Source of the DNA: Neurospora crassa OR74A
Taxonomy: Eukaryota > Ascomycota > Sordariomycetes > Sordariales > Sordariaceae
Assembly: GCF_000182925.2 (NCBI RefSeq)
Contig: NC_026501.1
Span: 8,907,917 to 8,971,916 of the forward strand
DNA length: 64,000 nt
Direction of reading: 5' to 3'
A program made the translations under genes and the position numbers. A model generated the notes under the pieces. It did not search any database, was not told the origin of the DNA, and was given only the letters and a program-made list of their open reading frames with translations. Shown here piece after piece: positions 9,974-19,484 of this stretch (position 1 is the stretch's first letter; every line of letters begins with the position of its first letter).

Positions 9974-12959
9974 TCCTGGGACTGAGGAGGGGAGTTTGTG
10001 GTTCGATTCTTTTGTTTATGTGCTTTGATGTCTGATATCACAGCAGTTTTCTTTCAAATTTCTTTTTTTGTCATTTTTGGAGTGTTTGTTAACTTGTCTA
10101 TTTGAGAGGGATTGAGATGGAGGAAGAGACACATGTTGATGATATGTAACCAATACTACCATCAACGTATGCTGTCTTTGGCAGGCAAGCAAGCGAGAGG
10201 GAATGGTAGTTTTAGCATACGAATACAATCATGCTAGGCTATACCACAGATTTTTGAACCTCATCTTTCTAGCATTTGTTCCCCATGGCATTGCTTGGCC
10301 ATGCGAATATAGCCCTGGATTATAGTCTCAAAGCCCTGTCTGGTTGGAAGCATGCCCTGCTCAATTGCTTGCAGTGTATTGCCCAACTGCTGCAGGCCTG
10401 CATCCATACCTGACTACATTGTCAGTTTCCACACCCGGCACGGTAAAAGGTTGGAAACGGATCCCCTCCCTCCTCGTTGTGTTCAAACTTCTCGATTCCC
10501 TTTAGTCCGGGCACATGAAAAGATGATCAAATGCATCTCGTCACCGCTGTGATGATATGTACATAGCAATGTCTCACCCATCACTCGGTATGATACAACC
10601 GTATAGGGAGAGCTCGGCAGCTAAGTAGTAAGCAACATCATGTTCGAGATCATTCATATTCTTTCTTTTTTTTTTTTTTTTTTTTTAATGCGTATCTACT
10701 TCCTGATAATCTGACACTCCGCCCGTCCGTTTACACTCACTCACTCATCCACCCACCCAGCCAGGAGTCGATACATCACCCTCCTTTCTCCTCACATCTG
10801 CTGCACATGTGTGTACCTGTTAATGCAAGGTAGACAGGTGATATCTTCCTGCTGGGTTACATTCACATTTACATTTACATGGAACGTACTGTGGAAGCCA
10901 GGTAGATATGAATGGGTTTGAGGAGCTTATCGAGATGCAAATACCTAGGTACGAGCTCCGGCACAGGATTTGCTTACCACTCAGTGATCGACGGACGAGT
11001 TGTTGGAGAGGGCTGGGCTACTAGGTAGGTAGGTAGGCAAGGAACCTCAAGGGCAGGTAGGGGGAAGAACATGGAAAAGGTAAGGAGAGACATGGAACTT
11101 GGAAGAGAGGTGATGTCTCATTTTCGGGGACGCCGCTGTATGACCGCTTGGCAATTTACCGGCGGCCCTCACATCACATCCGCGGTGGTGGTTGTACATA
11201 TGTAGTGGTGGTGATGATGGTGGTGGTGATGATGGTGGTGATGATGATGGGGTAACATTCAGGGGGTCCACAAAACCTCGTCAAAATACACGTACGTCCA
11301 AAAAAGGAAAACGTAGGTACGTACCGAGTACTATATCCCACCAGTACTCCGATTTCATGTACATACATACATATCACCTTCAGAGTTCAGACCCTCTTAC
11401 AGTTTCTTCTTTCCTTCTTCAACCTCCCACATTGTGTGTCTGGCATTCTCAGACATTGAGACCTAGAAACGCAGCACCCCCAAAAAGCAAAACCTACCGC
11501 GGAAGAAGCCAAAAAGTGCCGTTCCCCACCCACCGTTGAAGCGATCACATGCAGTGTGTGTGTCCGTTGTGTCGAGCAACCGACGGCGGCGATCATGAAT
11601 TCTTTTTTGCTTTTTGGTAACAGCCAGGAACTGGTGCTACCTACCTATGAAATGAAGCTACTATTACGGCTTCTTCTTTGAAGTTAGCTGGTGAGCTAGC
11701 TGGTGATGGTTGATGACAATCAGCAAGGTTTCTGGTTTATGCACCTCACTTGCATTATTCAGAATATTGGAGGCGTACACTACCTAAGAAGCATCACGGA
11801 AAATAAAGTTATCGTCAACACACTTTGCAGTTCATCGCGCTAACCTTTCAAATGCCGGCAGAGGTGTAGACTACATATACATTAGGTGCCGTCCGGTATC
11901 ACAGAGGCATCCATCTCACATCGATGCTCACATGCTAGCGATGGAGACGACATTGGAGAAAGTGGAGAGGGTTCCTTGTCCAGATGCATGAATGGCTGTC
12001 GCCGTTCTGTGCATCCATCTCCTTTTTGTACAACCAAGAGTCGCACCCGCCCCCGGGACGGGGAATGAGGGACGGCGGGGCGAAGCGGGGCGAGCGGGGG
12101 GTCTGGCCCTTAGGTCTCCACTGGCCCGCGTCACGAAGTAGACATCACCGTTCGGCTCCGGGCTTGTCGGTAGGCCTCCGGGCTTGGGGATCTCTTTCTC
12201 CTCCTTCTCCAAAACACCTCCATGTGATTCCAAGGATTCCTTATATTACTTAGAGAACCCACTGACACAAAGTCACGACCGCAATTCTCTGCCCCCCTTT
12301 GTCTGCCGACCTTGTTCAAACGCTGAACGGACGGTCAAAAGTCCCCTCCCACCACCACTCCGATACCTTATATTCTACACATGTAAACAACTGCCGCAGA
12401 CAAACGCGGAAGCAGAGAGCGGGGAAACTGAATGGCTGGCACAACCAGGAACAAGGAACAGGAAAAGGGAATTTCCGGTTTCTCTTTTCCCCCAGTGAGC
12501 GGTCCTCCATCAGCAGCATCTCAGTCAGCAAGCAGCACCTCCATCAACAGCATCTCAGTCAGCACCCCCATCATTAAACTGTCGGACACGGGGGTGGGAG
12601 AGTTTGGAGAATATGTATAGGGATCCCGTCAGATGTTGCATTCCACTCCGTCGGCATATCATAAGGCTATTCTGGTTTCCATAATCGGAAGGACGGAACG
12701 TCCGGAACAAGGACCGAAGAAACCCATTGGATATCGACTGGCTTGATAACGACCACGTTTCCGCTTCGCCATGTATCCCTATTCTGGTACACGGCATGTA
12801 AGCAAGGGGAAGTATCGTGGTTTTTGTGTAACTCTTGTAGTCTCTTGATAGATGCCATCTTTCTATTGTGATAACCTCTTCTCGATATAAACTCATCTTT
12901 TCTTTTTTCACAGCATACAACCATCAAGATCTGGATACCTCTCAATCACCGCAGCAAAC
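9974..12959. other. 3-kb intergenic region, P450 to alcohol dehydrogenase
   Basis: I find no coding exon I can support. The stretch holds a T21 run (10666-10686), TAGGTA clusters (about 10948-10953 and 11020-11036), a GGTGATGAT-rich patch (about 11205-11252) and the direct repeat at 12504-12564. Small frames on both strands have no recognisable content. The last few hundred bases must include the dehydrogenase promoter. Confidence 0.5.
12504..12564. repeat. Direct repeat, two 27-bp copies
   Basis: Copies at 12504-12530 and 12538-12564 share the core CCATCARCAGCATCTCAGTC and differ at one base, with a 34-bp period. It lies about 400 bp upstream of the dehydrogenase start, so it could hold duplicated regulatory sites or be a local slippage duplication. 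Confidence 0.8.
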
Positions 12960-14512
12960 ATGGCAGCTCCCCGCACAACCACCGCCCTTGTCATCCCCGA
13001 ACTCAACGGCCAGTTTGAGCTTCAAGAAGTCCGGCTAAACGACATCCAACCAGATGAAGTCCTCGTCGAGATCGAGGCTTTCGGAATCTGCCACACCGAT
13101 CTCTCGTTCGCCGCCGGCTTATTGCCATGTAGACCCGGCGCCGTGTTGGGCCATGAAGGTTCGCATTTTCCTTTTTTTTTGAAAATCTTTCATCTCGAGC
13201 ATTGATCACAATCTTATTATTACCCCCAACCGTTGTTGAACCCCAGATTCCCTCCCCTCGCCCTATGTAACCCCAACCCAAAGGCAAAACACCGAGTGGA
13301 AAAAAACACCAACAAAAAACCATCACCACCCTCCCCATCCCCCGTCCCCCAACCCTCACCTCCATATACTAACTACCAATCCATCCAGGCGCCGGCAAAG
13401 TCCTCTCCGTCGGCTCCTCCTCCACTAGCCACCTCTCCCCAGGCGACTCCGTCCTCCTCTCCTTTTCCCACTGCGACTCCTGCCCTTCTTGTCTCTCCGG
13501 CCATCCTGCCTACTGCCACTCCTTCAACGCCCGCAACTTTTCCGGCTGCCGTCCTTTGCCCGTCCATCCCGACGGCTCTATCGATTCCTCCTCCTTTCTC
13601 AAGTCTGACCCGACCGTGGACCCTTCCTATGCAACTTTCTTAACACCCGACACCAACAAACCCATCTTTTCGCAATTCTTCGGCCAGAGTAGTTTCGCGC
13701 GCCACACGCTCGTACATAAATCCTGCTGCGTCAAAGTCCCCCCCGGAACAAACCTGGCGCTCTACGCCCCCATGGGCTGCGGTATGCAAACCGGCGCTGG
13801 CGCCGTTCTGAACTCGTTGGGGGTAAAACCCGGATCGAGCATCGCCGTCTTTGGTGTGGGCAGCGTGGGGATGGCGGCCGTCATGGCCGCTGCGCATATC
13901 GCCAAAGCCAAGACGATTATCGCTATTGATTTGCAGGCGTCCAGACTGGAACTCGCCCAGAAACTGGGGGCTACGCATACCGTGTTGGGAGAAAATAATA
14001 ATAATAATAAAAGTAGTAGTAGTGGTGAGGAGGAAATGATCAAAAAGGAGGTGAGGAGGATATGTCCCCCCGTGGGAGTCGATTACGCGGTGGACTGCAC
14101 GGGGTCGGTGGCGGTGATTAAAACCATGATTGAAGTTCTGGGGACGAGGGGCAGGGCGGCGACGGTGGGTGCACCGGGTTTTGGAAAGGTGGTGGGGGTG
14201 GATGTGATGGAGCATTTGACGTATGGGAAGGAGTATGTGGGCAGTTGTGAGGGGGATAGTTTACCTAAGGAGGTGAGTTCTGCGTGTTGTTTGAGGGGTT
14301 TGGGGTGGTGGTGGTGATGAGGGTGAGAAGAGGAGAGGAGGTTGATGCTGACTTGTGACAAAAAACAGTTCATCCCGTTCCTCATCGACCAACACGCCAA
14401 GGGCAACTTTCCCATGGACCAGTTCGTCACTTTTTACGATGTTAAGGACTACAAGAAGGCTTTGGAGGATTCGCACAATGGAAAGGCCATCAAGGCTGTT
14501 TTGAAATGGTAG
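12960..14512 (+). CDS. Zinc-dependent alcohol dehydrogenase (aryl/benzyl-alcohol dehydrogenase type)
   Basis: Exons 12960-13158, 13389-14272 and 14369-14512 give 408 residues. It belongs to the medium-chain dehydrogenase family and should interconvert an alcohol and an aldehyde with NAD. Catalytic-zinc ligands are visible as C44 in GICHTD, H65/E66 in GHEG and C197 in MGCGMQTGAG. The structural zinc has C95, C98, C101 and C109. The Rossmann loop GVGSVG (222-227) is followed by an acidic residue (D247 in AIDLQ), which favours NAD over NADP. Residues about 269-278 (five Asn, a Lys, four Ser) are an odd insertion made by AAT and AGT microsatellites. Intron 1 is long (230 nt) with donor GTTCGC; the frame and the GHEGAG continuity fix it. 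The mid-chain layout with the GCGMQTGAGA motif is typical of aryl-alcohol dehydrogenases; the substrate is not predictable. It may work with the P450 upstream, but this is only proximity. Confidence 0.9.
13995..14026 (+). repeat. AAT and AGT trinucleotide microsatellites inside the dehydrogenase
   Basis: Consecutive AAT repeats and then AGT repeats code an Asn5-Lys-Ser4 patch in the nucleotide-binding domain. Both tracts are in frame and probably sit in a surface loop following the strand and helix that begin at AIDLQ. Confidence 0.85.
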
Positions 14513-15326
14513 GGGGACCGGAGGGACTAGAGAGTGATACGGAAAGCGGTAATCGGAGACGGGCCTGGTTGGATATACGAATAATGAGCGATGAGTTGGA
14601 CATGAGGATTGTACATAGTTTGGGAGGATGGTCGATGATATACGTACAGGGACAAGAAGGGAATATGACACAATTTACTCACCCACTGCAGACATCTATC
14701 GAGCGAAGCGAGGTCCCTCCCCGGATGGGGCCGCCGGAGGCATACATGCCCGGTAGATAAAATGGGTAGGCTGAAGCTGTGCTTGCATGGCTATATAAAA
14801 TGGGAGATCCCGTTTCAGCTTCCGCCATTCCCGTGATTTTTACAGAAAGCTTCTTGTTATATGAGCCAGGGGATCCGCCTTAAGCTTCGTGAGCTGGCAA
14901 GGCCATGCGCATCCATCCTAGACAGTCCGTTATCACAATACTGTAAAAGCTTCCGATCCGGTAAGTTCTCCCGACCACGGTCCAATTACAAGCCATTATC
15001 CAACCATTCAGATAGCCAAGAGTTGTTCGACGGGGGAAAAGAAAGATGTGAATGGTGGTCGGAGGAAAAGAAAGAGAGAGGGGTCAAGTGGCCTTAGCAC
15101 ATCACCGTGACGTGACTCTGACCTTCTCCTCCACGACCCGTCATATTGGTCGGGAGTACCAAGACGACCAAAGCCAATGTCGTAAATGGTGCCTCTTCCC
15201 ATTCATTCCCCTTCCCCCCCTTCATTCAATTACTACACCCTGGATTCTAGCAGTGACTTGTTAAAAGCCTTGTTCGAAATACTTCCCTCCAAACCCCTTA
15301 CAGACCACACAGACATACAGACTAGA
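14513..15326. other. Intergenic, dehydrogenase to orphan gene
   Basis: This 814-bp stretch has no supportable gene. A TATATAAAA box-like string lies at 14793-14801, but about 530 bp from the chosen downstream start, so its use is uncertain. A second in-frame ATG at 15186 would extend the orphan protein by 47 residues. Confidence 0.5.
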
Positions 15327-16709
15327 ATGACCATCTTCACCAAAGCTTCATCTCTGGGCAAGGCCAGCGGTGCCCTTCGGCATCATGGCATCATTAAGGC
15401 AGCCTGCAAGTCCACCAGCACCCACGTTCCCTTCCCCGCCGGCATCATCGACGCCCTCCAAGTCTCGCGTCACATCTACGAACAAGAAGGCTTCGTCGCA
15501 GAGGAAGTAACCGATTCACATGCCGTCTCGCCCGCCGAAGCCGCTCTGCGCACCACGGCTCCGCACACCTCGGCCGCCAGCGCCGGCGGGGGCCTGAACC
15601 ACTTCCACGGCCTGTTATGGTCGCACTGGCACCCCGGTCCGACGGCCGGTGTCGAGTACCAAACCCGTCACTTCTCGGGTTCTATGCGTAAACAATATGC
15701 GGTCATCTACGACATGTCCATCTGGGACTGGGGCGACTTCAGTCACATACAACCCGATCATCCCATTCCTCCGCGCCCCATCATGCCGGGCGATGAGGAT
15801 TACGATCCGGTGACCATCAACGCCATGCCGACGCATAGCGAGGCGAACGTGAAAGCCGACAGGTCGGATATCGATCCGTTAGCTGGCCACGGCCCCTTGT
15901 GGTCGCACAGCTACTACCACCACCACCACCATTCCCAACAAAGTTGGGCGGCATACCAGACGCGGCAGTTTTCGTCCTTTATCTTGGGCAAAATCAGCAC
16001 GGCAGCGGTGCACGACCCGTCGATTTGGGACTGGGGCTTCTTCAGTCATGTGCAGCCGGACCATCGAATCCCGCCGCGGCCCATCTTACCTGGGGACCCA
16101 CACTATGATCCGGTGACCATCAACGACATGCCGTCAGAGAGCGAGGCGATTGTCAAGGCGGAGAGAACGCCGATTGATCCGCTGCCGATGGGGTTGCATC
16201 GTGTCATCCTTTTGCCGGTAGGGGAGGCGTTGCCCGAACAGACGGAGAGCGAGATGGATGTGCGAGCGGATAGGAGTCCGATGGAAGAAGATCCGCTGAG
16301 GGCCAGGATGAGGTTTCGGGATTATAGACCGCTGATGAATGCGGGGAGGATGACGGAGCAGGAGATCAAGAGGGATATGGATAGGGATATGGGGTTTGGG
16401 TATCATGCGGCTGCTTCTACAGGTGACTTTAGCGGGGGGGAGACGGAGGGTGCGTATAGGAAGGAGATTTACATCAGGGAGGAGAGGTTGTTTGTGGAGG
16501 ACTTTGGGGAAGAGGATGAAAGTATGGGGACCAGCTTTGGAGAGGGAGAGGGTACGGAGGGATATGAAGGGCAGAGGGGGTATTTCGGGGAGGAAGGCCC
16601 GGCGTTGAGGAGGAGGTATGGGATGGAAGAGGTGGTGGGGATGGACAGGAGTGCTGAGGAGATGGAGTTGGAGGATGCCATGTTGCTGCATTTCACGAGG
16701 TTTCGTTGA
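15327..16709 (+). CDS. Unrecognised protein with an internal duplication (SIWDWG...DPVTIN repeats)
   Basis: This is one uninterrupted exon of 460 residues from the ATG at 15327; an in-frame ATG at 15186 would add 47. I prefer 15327 because the first 30 or so residues (MTIFTKASSLGKASGALRHH) are basic and Ser/Ala-rich with no acids, like a mitochondrial targeting peptide. I do not recognise the family. Residues about 93-185 and 188-286 are two copies of one unit, each starting near LLWSH/PLWSH and ending in DPL. Within the best 55-residue block (from SIWDWG to IDPL) I count 42 identities. A third, partial copy (about 301-324) repeats only the end of the unit (SEMDVRADRSPMEEDPL). Copy 2 has a His6-like run. 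The C-terminus is acidic and Glu/Gly-rich. Coding reality is supported by the conserved repeat in one frame and a long stop-free exon; function is unknown. Confidence 0.75.
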   Translation: MTIFTKASSLGKASGALRHHGIIKAACKSTSTHVPFPAGIIDALQVSRHIYEQEGFVAEEVTDSHAVSPAEAALRTTAPHTSAASAGGGLNHFHGLLWSHWHPGPTAGVEYQTRHFSGSMRKQYAVIYDMSIWDWGDFSHIQPDHPIPPRPIMPGDEDYDPVTINAMPTHSEANVKADRSDIDPLAGHGPLWSHSYYHHHHHSQQSWAAYQTRQFSSFILGKISTAAVHDPSIWDWGFFSHVQPDHRIPPRPILPGDPHYDPVTINDMPSESEAIVKAERTPIDPLPMGLHRVILLPVGEALPEQTESEMDVRADRSPMEEDPLRARMRFRDYRPLMNAGRMTEQEIKRDMDRDMGFGYHAAASTGDFSGGETEGAYRKEIYIREERLFVEDFGEEDESMGTSFGEGEGTEGYEGQRGYFGEEGPALRRRYGMEEVVGMDRSAEEMELEDAMLLHFTRFR

Positions 16710-17821
16710 GCCATTGATAGTATCGGTCTGGTGAACTCTGGTTATGTGTTTTGGGTTGAATGTCTTTGGTGACTGTTGTGTAAACACTTGTAACACTAGT
16801 GCATAGCTTGAATATGTTGATCATGTCCTCCGATAGCAGATGGACAGAAAGAGATTGGATCACAACTCCTTGCTTGGAGTCTCATCTTGACACCTCGCTT
16901 AGAGTCTCCTCAATCCACACAGATGTCGATCCACGTGGACGTGTGGGATAGACATCATCATATGAAGGAGTTATGAGACGATGTTCATATAAAGATTCCC
17001 ACGCTTGCCGCAATAATCAATCGGACCCCCCCTTTCGTAATAGACTCTGTAACCCTTGTCCCTCAAGGGCTCGGGTGTTGGCTGCCTCTACCCGAGACAC
17101 ATCACACGGCACACAGGCGCATACCAGCGTCGAAGGAAAACGCCCCTTTTACCGCCAGGATGGAAGAGACGGTTGAGAAATGGAAGGCTAAGGGACGGCG
17201 CCAGGGACGGCGCCAGGGATGAAGGCAGGGATAAAGGTTTACCGCGCCCTGGGGCAAATGCCGACCACGGAAAGCAGCGTGGATCCTGATCGTCGGTCGC
17301 AAACGCTTCTTGGCCTTGCCAAGGGCGCGCGCACTGTCGACCACTGAGCCGCCAGTGCCGTTCTCCGTCCCGGCATCCATAGATCGGCAGGAGACATGTC
17401 GATAATCCCAGCATTTTCCCGTGGGACGTACAAACGGCTGAACCCTCCCTAGCCAAATGAAGAGAATGTCCTACCGGGAACCTGAAACGCAGCTTGCTTG
17501 TTTTTCCCCCGTCAATTGGATGGGTGTTTCTTCGCTTGCATACCAAGACATTGTGCAACTGAGGGTGGGTAGGTAGTGTGGGTAAGGGCGCAACCGGGTG
17601 TGGAAAGATTAAGATGTTGCTGCGTGAAATTGCATGCCCGTGGCCGTGGTCCGTTCAAGTAGAAGATGTCCGCTGAAGGAAATTTCTGTCTCGGAGATTT
17701 CAACCTGCGAAGTGTACATCATCGTATACTTGGAAGTTGCAGGTCAACTTTGTTGCAGGCCAACTTGAACAAGCGAGCGACGAACGGATCGTGAAGCACA
17801 ACACAGCCACCTGCTAGCACC
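16710..17821. other. Intergenic with a small GGGACGGCGCCA tandem
   Basis: There is no supportable gene in this 1.1-kb stretch. At about 17192-17220 the unit GGGACGGCGCCA occurs twice in tandem; each copy contains the palindrome GGCGCC. Frames at 17056-17558 on both strands look random. Confidence 0.5.
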
Positions 17822-18988
17822 ATGACGCCGACTGCAACCGTCTTTAGCGTGGCGACCGCCGTTCTTGGTCCGTTGACGACGACATTCACACCACCACCAG
17901 CATGCACGGTAGCAGTAGCTGCGGTTACGGGAAAGTTCCTTGGATTGGGGGGAAAGGTTGCCCCCTCGGGCTGGCTCGGTCAGACATGCTCCAAAGGCGG
18001 TCCGGTTGACGACACGTCCTGCTGGCCACCAGTTTCCAGTGGAGCGGAAGCCAGGACAAAAGCGCTGGACGGATGGGGATACTACTCGCCGGGTCTGCAC
18101 TGTCCAGCCGGTTATGCGACGGCATGCTCGGCGACAGGCGGCGCTGGTGCAAAGTCGGACTTCGCTTTTCAGTTCGCGCCCGGCGCCAAAGAGACGGCAG
18201 TCGGATGCTGTCCAAGGTAGGCCGCCCTTGATCCGCCCTCCGGGTTAGCCGTGTACTGACATGCGACGACGGAAAGGGGCTATCAATGCAGCAGTGTTGA
18301 AAATGGCCAGACATGTGTCAGGGCAGCCACATCCACAGAGGTCGAGTACGTGACGTGCGACGGATCGGACCCGGCTGATCTGGCCACCATGACGATATCC
18401 GACGACAAGGACTTCATGTTCTATGCTCCGTTGATCCAGATCAACTGGCAAAGCTCCGACCGACCGACCGAGACGGTGTTTTCCGGGACCGTCTCTCTCT
18501 CTGTTGATGTTGACACCATGTCGACACTGGCCACAGCAGGGGACGCGCCAGCAGGCGTGACTTCCAGGGTGGGATTCCCATCACAGAGCGTTGTGCTCGT
18601 GGGTTCCCAAGGTTCGAACAAGCCGACGGGAGCTTCTGAGGGCAACAAAGAAGAAGACGGTGTGAAACCCGTCAGCCTCTCGACTGGATTCAAGGTCGGC
18701 ATGGCGGTAGCGGGCGGGGTGCTGGCCGTGGCCATTGTTGCCATCATCTTCATCTGCGCTTGGAGGCGACGGAAGCAACAGATGGAGGAGGAAGAGTTTG
18801 ATCGCATGTACGGCATGAAGGATGTGGGACCCAGCACGGCGGACTTCAGGAACGAGGAGATTCCGGGCTGGCACCGGGGACCGACGAGACGACAGCCGCC
18901 GGCGCCGGTTGATCCATTCCGCAGTGATGGGGAGTCGGAGCTGATGGCACCACCTGCGCCGTATCATCCCCCATCGGCATATCGGTAG
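17822..18988 (+). CDS. Single-pass membrane protein with Cys-rich ectodomain and basic, Pro-rich tail
   Basis: Exons 17822-18216 and 18277-18988 join to give 368 residues. The N-terminus contains GPLTTTFTPPPAC, a start I know from fungus-specific membrane proteins whose outer domain is rich in Cys and Trp (GQTCSKGG, DDTSCWPP, LHCPAGY, GCCPR, GYQCSS). One hydrophobic helix lies at about 272-296 (MAVAGGVLAVAIVAIIFICA), followed by the stop-transfer RRRK and a cytoplasmic tail with acidic and proline-rich segments. The topology suggests outside-N, inside-C at the plasma membrane; a cleaved signal peptide is not obvious. The layout resembles mucin- or Wsc-like surface proteins only in general design. 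The 60-nt intron falls inside an Arg codon. Function is unknown. A longer N-terminus from an upstream exon cannot be excluded. Confidence 0.8.
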
Positions 18989-19424
18989 TGGTTGAATAAG
19001 ACGGGGAGTGTTTGAGCGTGGGACATGGGCGATGGGTGCGTGCTCGAACGGAACGTGGCGATGATTTTGATGGTTGTTTGGATACCAATTTGTTTACATT
19101 CTAATGATACAATGTGATTCTGTCCAAGTAAGAGTAGCATTGGCGCACGGACCACTCTCTCCTTCTGTGGAGTGTGGACCTTTCTGCTGACAGTGCAGGG
19201 TAGACGTAGAGGTAGTGGTGCCAAGACTGCAACCCCCCCAATCGACCCCATTGCGCGTATGTCATCAGAGGACGGGAACACTGTCACACCAACCAAGAGC
19301 TCTCCTCCAAGTTTCGACTTTCTCAGAGTTGTAATCCATATTATCATAACCTACCATCTGAAGCTTCAGTAATACTCATTCATCGCGACAGCTTGGGCAA
19401 GCTTTACACTCGGCCAGACCATAC

Positions 19425-19473
<49 letters not shown>

Positions 19474-19484
19474 GCAATGATACC
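18989..19484. repeat. Intergenic with TA/CA dinucleotide microsatellite
   Basis: In this 496-bp gap the only structure I see is an (AT)n tract (about 19424-19436) running directly into (AC)n (about 19436-19472), ending about 12 bp before the ATG of the next gene. So the microsatellite lies in its leader or core promoter. Confidence 0.85.
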
